This document shows, one piece after another, positions 1 through 8,421 of a DNA stretch of 64,000 nt. Made by a program: the position numbers and the translations under genes. Location: the NCBI RefSeq assembly GCF_001509475.1, contig NZ_LLZG01000334.1, forward strand, positions 52,529-116,528. The letters are read 5' to 3'. Position 1 is the first letter of the stretch, and every line of letters begins with the position of its first letter. The stretch is from Streptomyces regalis (GTDB lineage: Bacteria; Actinomycetota; Actinomycetes; Streptomycetales; Streptomycetaceae). The notes under the pieces were generated by a model. It ran no database searches. It was not told where the DNA came from and saw nothing but the letters and a program-made list of their open reading frames with translations.

Positions 1-946
1 CGCGGCGCAGGGCCTGGTTGCTCGCCTCCACCGGGCCGAGGCCCATGATCTCCGGGGAGAGGCCGGAGACGCCGGTGGAGACGATGCGGGCGAGCGGGGT
101 GAGGCCGAGCTCGCGGGCCTTGGTGTCGCTCATGATGACGACCGCTGCGGCGCCGTCGTTGAGCGGGCAGCAGTTGGCGGCGGTGACCAGGCCGTCGGGG
201 CGGAAGACCGGCTTCAGGCCCGTGACGCCCTCCAGGGTGACGCCGGGGCGGGGGCCGTCGTCCTTGGAGACGACCGTGCCGTCCGGGGTGGTGACCGGGG
301 TGATCTCGCGCTCCCAGAAGCCGTTCTTGATGGCTTCCTCGGCGAGGTTCTGCGAGCGGACGCCGAACTCGTCCATGTCCTGGCGGGTGACGCCCTTGAC
401 GCGGGCCAGGTTCTCGGCGGTCTGGCCCATCGCGATGTAGGCGTCCGGCACGAGGCCGTCCTCGCGCGGGTCGTGCCAGGTCGTGCCCTCCTGCTGGGCC
501 ACGGCGGCCGTGCGGGCCTCGGCCTCGGCGAACAGCGGGTTGTGCGTGTCCGGGAGGCTGTCGGAGTTGCCCTTGGCGAAGCGGGAGACCATCTCGACGC
601 CGGCCGAGATGAAGACGTCGCCCTCGCCGGCCTTGATGGCGTGCAGGGCCATGCGGCTCGTCTGGAGGGACGAGGAGCAGTACCGGGTGATGGTGCAGCC
701 CGGGAGGTGGTCCATCCCCATCTGTACGGCGACGATGCGGCCGAGGTTGTTGCCCTGTTCGCCGCCGGGGAGGCCGCAGCCCAGCATCAGGTCGTCGATG
801 TCGCGCGGGTCCAGCTCGGGGACCTTGGCGAGGGCCGCCTGGATGATCGTGGCGGTGAGGTCGTCGGGGCGCAGGTCTTTCAGGGAGCCCTTGAAGGCGC
901 GGCCGATGGGGGAGCGGGCAGTCGAGACGATCACGGCTTCGGGCAT
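1..946 (-). CDS. Acetyl-CoA acetyltransferase (thiolase), C-terminus beyond window
   Basis: Thiolases condense or cleave acyl-CoA and acetyl-CoA in fatty acid degradation and acetoacetyl-CoA formation. About 315 residues are visible, starting MPEAVIVSTARSPIGRA, the standard thiolase N-terminus. The nucleophilic cysteine is in RYCSSSLQTS near residue 90. The motif ANCCPLNDGAAA is seen further on, as in acetyl-CoA acetyltransferases of the FadA/AtoB type. The C-terminal histidine and second cysteine motifs fall outside the window, so the gene is partial only because the window ends. The ATG at 946 is chosen because the homologous N-terminus begins there. Confidence 0.93.
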   Translation of the reverse strand, partial: MPEAVIVSTARSPIGRAFKGSLKDLRPDDLTATIIQAALAKVPELDPRDIDDLMLGCGLPGGEQGNNLGRIVAVQMGMDHLPGCTITRYCSSSLQTSRMALHAIKAGEGDVFISAGVEMVSRFAKGNSDSLPDTHNPLFAEAEARTAAVAQQEGTTWHDPREDGLVPDAYIAMGQTAENLARVKGVTRQDMDEFGVRSQNLAEEAIKNGFWEREITPVTTPDGTVVSKDDGPRPGVTLEGVTGLKPVFRPDGLVTAANCCPLNDGAAAVVIMSDTKARELGLTPLARIVSTGVSGLSPEIMGLGPVEASNQALRR

Positions 947-1062
947 CACGGCTCCATGGGCGGTACGTGGGGATGGGCAGGGCTGCTTGGGAAGTTACCC
1001 GTACGTACGTCCAGGGTCACGGGTAGTGCGGTGTGACCCTGGCCGCAGTTTTCTAAGCGCTT

Positions 1063-1206
1063 GCTTTTCTCGCCCCCGCCGCCCCTACGCGTCCCATCCT
1101 GAAGGGGCGCTGCCCCTTCGACCCCGGCTCCTGGGGGCCTGCGGCCCTCAGACCCCCGCTTCGGCCCTGAACGGGCCTCGTCCTCAAACGCCGGACGGGC
1201 TGGATG
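1063..1206. repeat. Streptomyces dispersed intergenic repeat, copy 1 (about 140 bp)
   Basis: The stretch pairs well with 39688-39830 in the opposite orientation. Shared blocks are CAGCCCGTCCGGCGTTTGAG, the hairpin-forming GGGGCnGnGCCCC core, TTCAGGATGGGACG and TAGGGGCGGCGGGGGCGA. It fills most of the gap between the thiolase and the SGNH hydrolase genes. Elements of this sequence are scattered through Streptomyces genomes between genes; that is from general knowledge, while the match between the two copies is seen here. Confidence 0.85.
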
Positions 1207-1244
1207 ATGCCGACCGGCGCTGAGAAAGCGATGCCCGGAGGCCT

Positions 1245-2270
1245 TCACGGGGACGGCGTCACCGGGGCTCGGTCCGGTTCGGGGACGCGGCGGCGACGGC
1301 GGCGCTTCAGTAGCACCCACGGTCCCTTCGGGCCCGTCGGCATCGCTGCCGTGACCTCCGTGCCCGCCTCCGACGCGGCCTCGGCCGCCGCGCGGGCCAC
1401 CGGGAGGAAGCCTTCGCGGCGGGTGACGTCGGGGCGTTCCTCTTCCGCCGGCCACAGGCCGAGGGCCGCGCAGACCGTCGGCAGGACCGCCATCGCCGCC
1501 GTGGCGTAGCCCTCCGCCGAGGGGTGGTAGTTGTCGGGGCCGAAGAGTTCCCGCGGGTTCGCCGCGAACTCGGGGCCCAGCAGGTCGCCCAGCGACACCG
1601 TGCGGCCGCCCTGTTCGACGACGCCGATCGTCTGGGCGGCCGCCAGCTGGCGGGAGGCCCGTCGGGCAAGCCAGCGCAAGGGCTGCTGGACGGGTTCGAT
1701 CGTGCCGAGGTCGGGGCAGGTGCCGACCACCACTTCCGCGCCGGCCGTGCGCAGCCGCCGTACCGCCGAGGACAGGTGGCGGACCGAGCGCGTCGCCGGC
1801 ATGCGGTTCGTGACGTCGTTGGCGCCGATCATGATCACGCAGATGTCGGGCAGCAGGGCGGGGTCGGCGAGGACCAGGGCCACCTGGCGGTCCAGGTCGT
1901 CCGAGCGGGCGCCCGGCAGGGCCACGTTGCGCAGCAGCACCGGGCGTTCCGCCACCGCCGACAGGCCGGAGGCCAGCAGCGCGCCCGGGGTTTGACCTGC
2001 CCGGTGAACGCCCTGGCCCGCGGCCGTCGAGTCGCCCAGGATCGTCAGGCGCAGCGGCGCTTCACCGGGGTTGTCGTACAGGTGGCCGTAGCGGCCGTCG
2101 GCGTTCGGTACGTGGTTGTCGGTGCCGTTGCCCACATGGCGCCTTGCCAGCCGCACCTCGGCGAGGAGGAGACCGACGGCCGCCGCGCCGGCCAGACCGA
2201 TCCCGCCTCCGCCGTACGCAGCGCCTGCCGCGATCCGCCGGGCCACCCTCGCCCTCGACATGCTCGTCAT
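1245..2270 (-). CDS. SGNH/GDSL-family hydrolase, membrane-anchored
   Basis: The protein (341 residues) is probably an esterase or lipase of the SGNH family acting outside the membrane. An N-terminal hydrophobic segment (roughly residues 12-35, rich in Ala and Gly) looks like a signal anchor. Block I is LTILGDSTAAGQG with the catalytic Ser, block III is IMIGANDVTN, and the catalytic Asp-His pair is in FGPDNYHPSAEGYA. A basic Arg/Lys-rich tail follows the domain. The ATG at 2270 lies 12 bases after an AGGAGG ribosome site; an ATG nine bases further in is possible. It is divergent from cystathionine beta-synthase. The substrate is not known. Confidence 0.88.
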   Translation of the reverse strand: MTSMSRARVARRIAAGAAYGGGGIGLAGAAAVGLLLAEVRLARRHVGNGTDNHVPNADGRYGHLYDNPGEAPLRLTILGDSTAAGQGVHRAGQTPGALLASGLSAVAERPVLLRNVALPGARSDDLDRQVALVLADPALLPDICVIMIGANDVTNRMPATRSVRHLSSAVRRLRTAGAEVVVGTCPDLGTIEPVQQPLRWLARRASRQLAAAQTIGVVEQGGRTVSLGDLLGPEFAANPRELFGPDNYHPSAEGYATAAMAVLPTVCAALGLWPAEEERPDVTRREGFLPVARAAAEAASEAGTEVTAAMPTGPKGPWVLLKRRRRRRVPEPDRAPVTPSP

Positions 2271-2429
2271 GCGTCGCCGCCACCTCCTCATAGCCGTACA
2301 CCCACTGCTTGCCCCGCACGGACCGTGGCCCAATCCCAACGGCGAGTGAACGACCTCTACGAGCCCTCCGCAGGCCATAGGCTGGCGGAACCACGACGAC
2401 CACCTCTTTTTCAGCATCCGGAGACAACG

Positions 2430-3818
2430 GTGCATTTCCACGACTCGATGATCAGCCTCGTCGGCAACACCCCGCTGGTGAGGCTCAACAACGTGACCAA
2501 GGGCATCCGGGCGACCGTCCTGGCCAAGGTGGAGTACTTCAACCCGGGCGGCTCCGTGAAGGACCGCATCGCCCTGCGCATGATCGAGGCCGCGGAGGAG
2601 AGCGGTGCGCTCAAGCCCGGCGGGACCATTGTGGAGCCGACCAGCGGCAACACCGGTGTCGGGCTTGCCATCGTGGCCCAGCAGAAGGGGTACAAGTGCA
2701 TCTTCGTGTGCCCCGACAAGGTCAGCACCGACAAGATCAATGTGCTGCGGGCGTACGGCGCCGAGGTGGTCGTGTGCCCGACCGCCGTCGATCCCGAGCA
2801 CCCGGACTCCTACTACAACGTGTCGGACCGGCTGGTGCGGGAGACGCCGGGCGCCTGGAAGCCCGACCAGTACTCCAACCCCAACAACCCGCTCTCCCAC
2901 TACCACTCCACCGGCCCCGAGCTGTGGGAGCAGACCGAGGGGAAGATCACCCACTTCGTGGCGGGCGTGGGGACCGGCGGGACGATCTCCGGTACCGGCC
3001 GCTATCTGAAGGACGTCAGCGACGGCAAGGTGCAGGTCGTCGGCGCCGACCCCGAGGGCTCCGTGTACTCCGGCGGATCCGGGCGGCCGTATCTCGTCGA
3101 GGGCGTCGGTGAGGACTTCTGGCCGACCGCCTACGACCGGACCGTCGCCGACGAGATCGTCGCCGTGTCCGACAAGGACTCCTTCCAGATGACCCGGCGC
3201 CTGGCCCGTGAGGAGGGCCTGCTCGTCGGCGGCTCCTGCGGCATGGCGGTCGTGGCGGCGCTGCGGGTCGCCGAGCGGCTCGGGCCGGACGATGTGGTGG
3301 TGGTGCTGCTGCCCGACAGCGGGCGCGGCTACCTCAGCAAGATCTTCAACGACGAGTGGATGGCCGACTACGGCTTCCTCGAGGACGAGGGCCCGAGCGC
3401 GCGCGTCAGCGACGTCCTCAACGACAAGGAGCACGGCGCCATCCCCTCCCTCGTCCACATGCACCCGGACGAGACGGTCGGTCAGGCCATCGAGGTGCTG
3501 CGCGAGTACGGCGTCTCGCAGATGCCGATCGTGAAGCCGGGCGCCGGCCACCCGGACGTCATGGCGGCGGAGGTCGTCGGGTCCGTGGTCGAACGGGAGC
3601 TGCTCGACGCGCTGTTCACCAAGCGGGCCTCGCTCGACGACCCGCTGGAGAAGCACATGTCGTCCCCGCTGCCGCAGGTCGGCTCCGGTGAACCGGTCGG
3701 CGACCTGATGTCCGTACTGGGCGCGGCCGACGCGGCGATCGTCCTCGTCGAGGGCAAGCCGACCGGTGTGATCAGCCGGCAGGACCTGCTGGCCTTCCTC
3801 GCCAAGGGCGGGAAGTAG
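2430..3818 (+). CDS. cbs: Cystathionine beta-synthase with C-terminal CBS domain pair
   Basis: A PLP enzyme that joins serine and homocysteine to cystathionine in reverse transsulfuration. The 462-residue protein opens with SMISLVGNTPLVRLNN. The PLP lysine is in NPGGSVKDRIA (about residue 44), the substrate loop is TSGNTGVGLA, and the phosphate loop is GVGTGGTISGTGR. Two CBS domains fill roughly residues 335-460. The GTG start at 2430 is chosen for its GGAG site seven bases upstream; starting at the later ATG would remove conserved N-terminal residues. A strong terminator stands at 4084-4149. Confidence 0.93.
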   Translation: MHFHDSMISLVGNTPLVRLNNVTKGIRATVLAKVEYFNPGGSVKDRIALRMIEAAEESGALKPGGTIVEPTSGNTGVGLAIVAQQKGYKCIFVCPDKVSTDKINVLRAYGAEVVVCPTAVDPEHPDSYYNVSDRLVRETPGAWKPDQYSNPNNPLSHYHSTGPELWEQTEGKITHFVAGVGTGGTISGTGRYLKDVSDGKVQVVGADPEGSVYSGGSGRPYLVEGVGEDFWPTAYDRTVADEIVAVSDKDSFQMTRRLAREEGLLVGGSCGMAVVAALRVAERLGPDDVVVVLLPDSGRGYLSKIFNDEWMADYGFLEDEGPSARVSDVLNDKEHGAIPSLVHMHPDETVGQAIEVLREYGVSQMPIVKPGAGHPDVMAAEVVGSVVERELLDALFTKRASLDDPLEKHMSSPLPQVGSGEPVGDLMSVLGAADAAIVLVEGKPTGVISRQDLLAFLAKGGK

Positions 3819-4083
3819 CGGCAAACCTGCGGTGAACGGACCCTGTCCGCGGCGAACTTGCGGTGACCGGGGCCGCCCGGGCCGTCGCGGAACTGGTACG
3901 AGCGCGTCACGTCCGCGCAGCACCGGCTTAACACGGGTCCGGCACATTAGTGGGTGTCGGCAGGGCGGGAGCGGCTCCCCGCCCCGGCCGACGCCGAACG
4001 GCGCCAAGGACCTCCGGAGCGGCTCCCGGACCTCCATGGACGCCTAGGACGCGTAAGCCCGGCCTGACCCGGCCCGCGTCCCT

Positions 4084-4149
4084 CGCGGGGACCGCCGTCG
4101 TCCCGCCCCCCGGTAACGGGGGTGCGGCGGTCCCCGCGGATATTTTTTT
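4084..4149 (+). terminator. Strong intrinsic terminator
   Basis: A perfect 14-base-pair stem is formed by 4084-4097 (CGCGGGGACCGCCG) and 4125-4138, with a second internal C-run/G-run pairing. Seven T residues follow at 4143-4149. The orientation fits the cystathionine beta-synthase transcript. The rest of the gap 3819-4164 holds no convincing gene. Confidence 0.85.
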
Positions 4150-4164
4150 GGGCCGCCTCTCGGC

Positions 4165-4605
4165 TCAGTCCTCCCAGCGGTCCTCGTCCCCGGCCGGCTT
4201 GCGGCGCAGGCCCCGGAAGAGCCCGGGATTCGTCCGCACCGCCTGCACGACGTTCACGCCGACGATGCCGATCCACGTGACCAGCAGGCCGGGGAGGTGG
4301 GCTGTGCCGGCGCCGATCCCCGACAGCGGGATCGCCAGGACCAGCGAGACGATGCCGAAGCCGAAGCGCTCGCCGAAGGAGTCCGTGGACTTCGGTGACC
4401 TGGTGCCCCGGGCCGTCACCATCTGCTGCTCCGCCAGCTGCCGCCGCAGACGGCGCTCGACCGCCCCGTCGATGCGCTGGTCGACCTTCTCCATGAACGA
4501 GTCGACCAGCGCGGACTCGTACTCCTCGCCCAACTCCCTGCGCGCTTGCAGGGTGGCGTTGAGTTCCTTCTTGAGCTCGGTGTCCCGCGCGTCCATTCCG
4601 GTCAT
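4165..4605 (-). CDS. Small membrane protein with N-terminal coiled coil, unknown function
   Basis: A protein of about 146 residues with no family I can name. The first 60 residues are charged and helical (KKELNATLQARRELGEEYES, then a QRIDGAVERRLRRQL stretch), suggesting a coiled coil. Two hydrophobic segments follow, around FGIVSLVLAIPLSGIGAG and PGLLVTWIGIVGVNVVQAV, and the protein ends in a charged tail. This resembles small actinobacterial integral membrane proteins with a cytosolic helical head. The ATG at 4605 is preferred over the next ATG at 4596, but neither has a strong ribosome site. Confidence 0.7.
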   Translation of the reverse strand: MTGMDARDTELKKELNATLQARRELGEEYESALVDSFMEKVDQRIDGAVERRLRRQLAEQQMVTARGTRSPKSTDSFGERFGFGIVSLVLAIPLSGIGAGTAHLPGLLVTWIGIVGVNVVQAVRTNPGLFRGLRRKPAGDEDRWED

Positions 4606-4687
4606 ACGACTCACGGTAGGCAGCGCGGGCGAGCGCCGCACTGGGGTTAGCCCCCCTGTTGGACTGGGGGTACACGGCAGGGCGCCG

Positions 4688-5620
4688 TCACTTCACCAAC
4701 CCGTGCTCCTCGGCGTAGGCGTTCGCCACGTCCTCCGGGTCCTTCTTGTCCTTGTCCACCTGCCGGTTCAGCTCGGTGAGCTGGGCGGTGGTCAGGGTGT
4801 TGCCGAGGCGGGCGAGGGCCTTGCGGACCGTGGAGTCGGCCTTGCGGTCGGCGATGAGGGGGACGACGTGCTGGCCGGGGATGAGGTTCTTGGGGTCCGA
4901 CAGCACCACCCAGTTGTTGGCCTGGATGTCGGTGTCCGTGGTGAACAGGTTCGCCACGTCCACGTCGCCCTTCTTCAGGGCGCCCTTGACCAGCGGACCC
5001 GAGGAGTCGAGGGACTTGAACTCCTTGAACTCCACCCCGTACACGTCCTTCAGGCCGACCGCCCCCACCTCCCGCTTCTTCACCTCGGGCGCTGCGCCGA
5101 TGACCAGCTTGCCGTTCTGCTTCTTCAGGTCGGCGAGGGAGGTCAGGCCGTACTTCTGGGCCGTCTCGCGGGTGACGACGAAGGCGTCCGAGTCCTCGGC
5201 CATGCCGTACGGCAGCACCTGGAGGCCGCCCGGGAGTGCGACGGTGAGGGCGTTCTGCATCTCGCCCTCCTCGGTGGCGGTCGCCTTGGGGGCGACGTAG
5301 TGGAGCAGGGCGCCCTGGTACTCGGGGAGCAGGTCGATGTCGCCGCCCTTGAGGGCGGGGATGAGGATCTCGCGGGTGCCGAGGTTGGGGCGGACGGTCA
5401 CCTTCACGCCGGCCTCCTGCAGCACGGCGGCGTACAGGTATCCGAGCACCTGGTTCTCGGTGAAGTTGGCGGTGCCGATGGTGATGCCGCCCTTGCTGGA
5501 GCCGCCGCCGGCGGAGGAGGTTCCCTGGCTGTCCAGGGATGTGATGCCGCTGGAGCAGGCGGCGAGGGCGGGGACGGAGGCGGCCGCGAAGAGGCCGCCG
5601 AGGAGAGTGCGTCGGTTCAT
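4688..5620 (-). CDS. Glycine betaine/choline-type ABC transporter substrate-binding lipoprotein
   Basis: The extracytoplasmic binding protein of a quaternary-amine importer of the OpuBC/OsmF/ProX type (310 residues). The N-terminus has a twin-Arg-like start, a hydrophobic stretch and the lipobox LAACSSG, so it is probably a membrane lipoprotein. The mature part begins ITIGTANFTENQVLGYLYAA and contains LLPEYQGALLHY, motifs typical of the betaine/choline binding group. It is the last gene of the operon, nine bases after the permease. The exact ligand (betaine, choline, carnitine or proline) cannot be told from sequence. Confidence 0.9.
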   Translation of the reverse strand: MNRRTLLGGLFAAASVPALAACSSGITSLDSQGTSSAGGGSSKGGITIGTANFTENQVLGYLYAAVLQEAGVKVTVRPNLGTREILIPALKGGDIDLLPEYQGALLHYVAPKATATEEGEMQNALTVALPGGLQVLPYGMAEDSDAFVVTRETAQKYGLTSLADLKKQNGKLVIGAAPEVKKREVGAVGLKDVYGVEFKEFKSLDSSGPLVKGALKKGDVDVANLFTTDTDIQANNWVVLSDPKNLIPGQHVVPLIADRKADSTVRKALARLGNTLTTAQLTELNRQVDKDKKDPEDVANAYAEEHGLVK

Positions 5621-5629
5621 CGGAGGTCC

Positions 5630-6292
5630 CTAGGCAGTGCGGTGGCGGAAGAGGAAGCGCTGGAGGCCGGAGAGGGCCAGGTCCAGGGCCACGGCGACCA
5701 CGGCGACCAGCACCGCGCCGCCGAGCACCTGGACGAGGTCGCGCTGGGCGAGGCCGTCGAAGACGTAGCGGCCCAGGCCGCCGAAGGAGACGTACGCGGC
5801 GATGGTGGCCGTGGCCACGACCTGGATGAGCGCCAGGCGCAGGCCCGTCATGATCAAGGGGAGGGCGAGGGGCAGCTCCACCTGGAACAGGACCTGGTGG
5901 CCGCGCATCCCCTGCCCGCGCGCCGCGTCCTTCACGTCCGGGTCGACGGCCGTCATCCCCGCGTAGGTGTTGGTGACGATCGCCGGGACCGCGAGGGCGA
6001 CCAGGGCGACGTAGACCGGGAGCATGGACAGTCCGCCGGCCAGGAAGACCAGGACGACCAGGCCGACGGTCGGCAGGGCGCGACCGAAGGACGCGAGGTT
6101 GATCGCGAGGAAGGCGCCCTTGCCGGTGTGGCCGATCAGCAGGCCGAGGGGGAGGCCGATCGCTGTCGCGATGAGTGTGGCGAGGAGGGAGTACTGGAGG
6201 TGTTCGGCCAGGCGGTGGCCGATGCCGTCCGGGCCGGACCACTGCTCGCCACTGACCAGCCAGGCGCCGAGGTTGCTGAAGAGTTCGTACAT
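5630..6292 (-). CDS. ABC transporter permease, betaine/choline type (second permease)
   Basis: A 220-residue inner-membrane permease with about five or six hydrophobic segments. The EAA coupling motif is seen as DAARGQGMRGHQVLFQVELP followed by LPLIMTGLRLALIQ, placing it in the OpuBB/OpuBD group. It starts one base after the stop of the first permease gene and is followed by the lipoprotein gene, so all four genes are probably on one transcript. The pair of permeases should form the membrane channel as a heterodimer. Confidence 0.9.
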   Translation of the reverse strand: MYELFSNLGAWLVSGEQWSGPDGIGHRLAEHLQYSLLATLIATAIGLPLGLLIGHTGKGAFLAINLASFGRALPTVGLVVLVFLAGGLSMLPVYVALVALAVPAIVTNTYAGMTAVDPDVKDAARGQGMRGHQVLFQVELPLALPLIMTGLRLALIQVVATATIAAYVSFGGLGRYVFDGLAQRDLVQVLGGAVLVAVVAVALDLALSGLQRFLFRHRTA

Positions 6293-6293
6293 G

Positions 6294-6935
6294 TCAGGCT
6301 CGCCGCCTCCGCCAGGGGGTCAGGACGTACTGCAGGGCGACCAGAGCCGCGTCCGCGACCACCGCGAGCAGGAGGGTGAGGACCACTCCGGCGATCACCG
6401 GGGTCGGGAAGTTGCGCTGGAAGCCGTCGGTGAAGAGCTGGCCGAGGCCGCCGTCGCCGATGTAGGTCGCGACCGAGACCAGGGAGATGGACATGACGGT
6501 CGCGATCCGCACGCCCGCCATGATCACGGGGAGGGCGAGCGGGAACTCGACGGTCAGGAGCGTGCGAAGGGGGCGCGTGCCCATCGCCTTCGCGGCCTCC
6601 TTCACCTTCACCGGGACCGAGTCGAGGCCCTCGACCGTGTTCCGGAGAAGGACGACCAAGGTGTAGACCGTCAGGCCGATCACGGTCGTGGTGCGGGTGA
6701 GGCCGGAGACCGGGAGCAGCAGGACGAAGATCGCGATCGACGGGATCGTGAACAGGACGTTCGACAGGCCCAGCAGGAAGCCGCGCAGGGGGCGGATCCG
6801 GTGGGCGATCACCGCGAGGGGGAGGGAGATGAGGACGCCGAGGAGGACGGCGGTGAGCGCGGCCTGGAGGTGGGAGATCGTCAGGGTGGTGAGGTCGTCG
6901 GTGTGGTCGCCTATCCACGACCAGTCGATGGTCAT
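6294..6935 (-). CDS. ABC transporter permease, betaine/choline type (first permease)
   Basis: A permease of 213 residues starting MTIDWSWIGDH, with hydrophobic segments and the coupling motif EAAKAMGTRPLRTLLTVEFPLALP. It belongs to the same group as its downstream partner. The ATG at 6935 overlaps the stop of the ATPase gene by four bases (ATGA, 6932-6935), a sign of translational coupling. Confidence 0.9.
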   Translation of the reverse strand: MTIDWSWIGDHTDDLTTLTISHLQAALTAVLLGVLISLPLAVIAHRIRPLRGFLLGLSNVLFTIPSIAIFVLLLPVSGLTRTTTVIGLTVYTLVVLLRNTVEGLDSVPVKVKEAAKAMGTRPLRTLLTVEFPLALPVIMAGVRIATVMSISLVSVATYIGDGGLGQLFTDGFQRNFPTPVIAGVVLTLLLAVVADAALVALQYVLTPWRRRRA

Positions 6936-7984
6936 GCGGCCACCCGGGCCTCGGTGTGGGCCTGTCCGGCGTGGGCGTGGATGTCGTCGCGGGACGTGAC
7001 GCCGGTGAGGGCGCCCTCCGCGTCGACGCGGGCTATCAGGCCGGTGGGGGAGGCGATCGACTCGTTGAGGGCCGACAGGAGCGAGTCGGTGTCCTTGAGC
7101 GGTCGTACGGGGAGTTCGGCGGCCTTCGTGTCCTTCGCGTCCTTCGACGCCCAGTACAGGGGCTTGTTCGCCGCGTCGAGTACGAGGCTCCAATTGCCGG
7201 CTTCCGGTGCCGGGCCCTGCGGGACGTCCGCGAGCGTGCGCAGCGACAGCAGCTTCAGGCCGCGCTCGGCGCCGAGGAAGTCGGCCACGAAGTCGTCGGC
7301 CGGGCGGGCGAGCAGCTCGGCGGGCGGGGCGCACTGGACCAGATGGCCGCCGGTGCGGAAGATCGCGATCTGGTCGCCCAGCCGCACGGCCTCGTCGACG
7401 TCGTGCGTGACGAAGACGATGGTCTTGCTCAACTCCTTCTGTAGACGCAGGAGTTCGTCTTGGAGCTGGGTGCGCACGACGGGGTCGACCGCGCCGAACG
7501 GCTCGTCCATCAGCAGGACGGGCGGGTCGGCGGCGAGCGCCCGGGCGACGCCGACGCGCTGCTGCTGGCCGCCGGAGAGCTGGTGCGGGTAGCGCTTGCC
7601 GGCGTCGGCCGCGAGGCCGACGGTCTCCAGCAGTTCCGCCGCCCGGGCGCGGGCCTTGCGGCGGCTGAAGCCGAGCAGCAGCGGCACGGTGGCGATGTTG
7701 TCGAGCACCGTGCGGTGCGGGAACAGGCCCGCCTGCTGGATGACGTACCTGATGGAGCGGCGCAGCTCGGCGGCGTCCTGGCGGGTGACGTCCTTGCCGC
7801 CGACCCGGATGGTGCCGGAGGTCGGCTCCACCATCCGGTTGACCATCCGCAGGGTGGTCGTCTTGCCGCAACCGGAGGATCCGACCAGGACGGTCACGCC
7901 GCCCTCCGGCATCTCCAGGGAGAGGTCGTGGACTGCTGTCGTGCCGTTGGGGAAGCGCTTGTGGACCGCGTCGAACTGGATCAT
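6932..7984 (-). CDS. ABC transporter ATP-binding protein, betaine/choline type, with CBS-like tail
   Basis: The ATPase of the importer (350 residues) and first gene of the operon. Walker A is GSSGCGKTTT, the Q-loop is VIQQAGLFPH, the signature is LSGGQQQRVG and Walker B is VLLMDEPF with the following D-loop and the switch His in VTHD. The last 100 residues, ending in LTGVTSRDDIHAHA, look like a CBS-domain module, which in OpuA-type ATPases senses ionic strength. The ATG at 7984 lies at the edge of the promoter repeat that recurs before the histidase-like gene. Confidence 0.92.
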   Translation of the reverse strand: MIQFDAVHKRFPNGTTAVHDLSLEMPEGGVTVLVGSSGCGKTTTLRMVNRMVEPTSGTIRVGGKDVTRQDAAELRRSIRYVIQQAGLFPHRTVLDNIATVPLLLGFSRRKARARAAELLETVGLAADAGKRYPHQLSGGQQQRVGVARALAADPPVLLMDEPFGAVDPVVRTQLQDELLRLQKELSKTIVFVTHDVDEAVRLGDQIAIFRTGGHLVQCAPPAELLARPADDFVADFLGAERGLKLLSLRTLADVPQGPAPEAGNWSLVLDAANKPLYWASKDAKDTKAAELPVRPLKDTDSLLSALNESIASPTGLIARVDAEGALTGVTSRDDIHAHAGQAHTEARVAA

Positions 7985-8002
7985 GAGATGTCCTCTGCCC
8001 GG

Positions 8003-8051
8003 CTGTATAACCTCATGCAGAGTTCTCGGTGCCTGAATAGATTGTCAATAC
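8003..8051 (-). promoter_or_regulatory. Candidate promoter and operator of the ABC importer
   Basis: Read on the minus strand, TTGACA (8043-8048) is followed by CTATTCAG (8033-8040) and then by an imperfect palindrome at 8003-8020. The combination GTATTGAC plus CTATTCAG also occurs before hutU at 19704-19723. The palindrome is better preserved in copy B. No experimental start site is known, and the -10 element is not clear. Confidence 0.45.
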
Positions 8052-8124
8052 TCTGCTGTTAATCCGGGGTAACGGATGGCCGGTGGGCGGGATCGGCTGA
8101 CCGGCTTGGTGGCGTTCGAGGCAT

Positions 8125-8148
8125 ATGTCGTCTCGGATCGTGGACGCA
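8125..8148 (+). pseudogene. Remnant of the start of a histidase-like gene
   Basis: The first eight codons are identical to those of the complete gene at 9178 (MSSRIVDA), then similarity ends. The open frame runs on to 8370 but its sequence is low in complexity and unlike any lyase, so I do not call it a gene. It is a by-product of the duplication. The rest of 8149-8421 contains nothing recognisable. Confidence 0.7.
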
Positions 8149-8421
8149 TCCCCTGTGTCGGGTCCGGCTGCGGCGAGCTATGGCGAGCTACGGGCAGCTA
8201 CGGGTAGCTACAGCGAGCTTCCAGCCACTGAGCCGGCCGCTCGCGCCCTGGCCGGGACGGCTCCCGGCGGGTCGGCCGGTGTCCGCCGGGGCGCGGCCGC
8301 CGTCCCCGTCGAGGGCGGCGGCGTACGGATCGAGCCAAGGGTGACCTGGACCGGCTGGTCGAGGGCGTGACGGGCAACCTCGACAACGATCCGGCGGGCC
8401 AGGTCGGCCGCGACTATCTGT

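Larger units (their letters stand above)
7977..8148. repeat. Duplicated divergent promoter region, copy A
   Basis: Two blocks match copy B. Block 1, 7977-8040, matches 9075-9138 at 58 of 64 positions. Block 2, 8124-8148, is identical over 25 bases to 9177-9201, which carries the start of the histidase-like gene. Between the blocks copy A has 83 bases and copy B 38. On the minus strand it is the promoter of the ABC importer. On the plus strand it ends in the first eight codons of the histidase-like protein (MSSRIVDA), after which similarity stops. Confidence 0.9.

Noticed and set aside
1245..4037. A 930-codon open frame on the minus strand
   Set aside because: Only its 3' third (1245-2270) encodes the SGNH hydrolase. 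The rest runs antisense to cystathionine beta-synthase and reads as the low-complexity shadow of its third codon positions.
3950..6379. An 809-codon frame on the plus strand
   Set aside because: It is antisense to the ABC importer genes, with composition typical of a shadow frame in very GC-rich DNA.
8125..8370. An 81-codon frame starting MSSRIVDA
   Set aside because: Only the first eight codons match the lyase-like gene. The remainder is low in complexity, so it is a duplication remnant rather than a gene.
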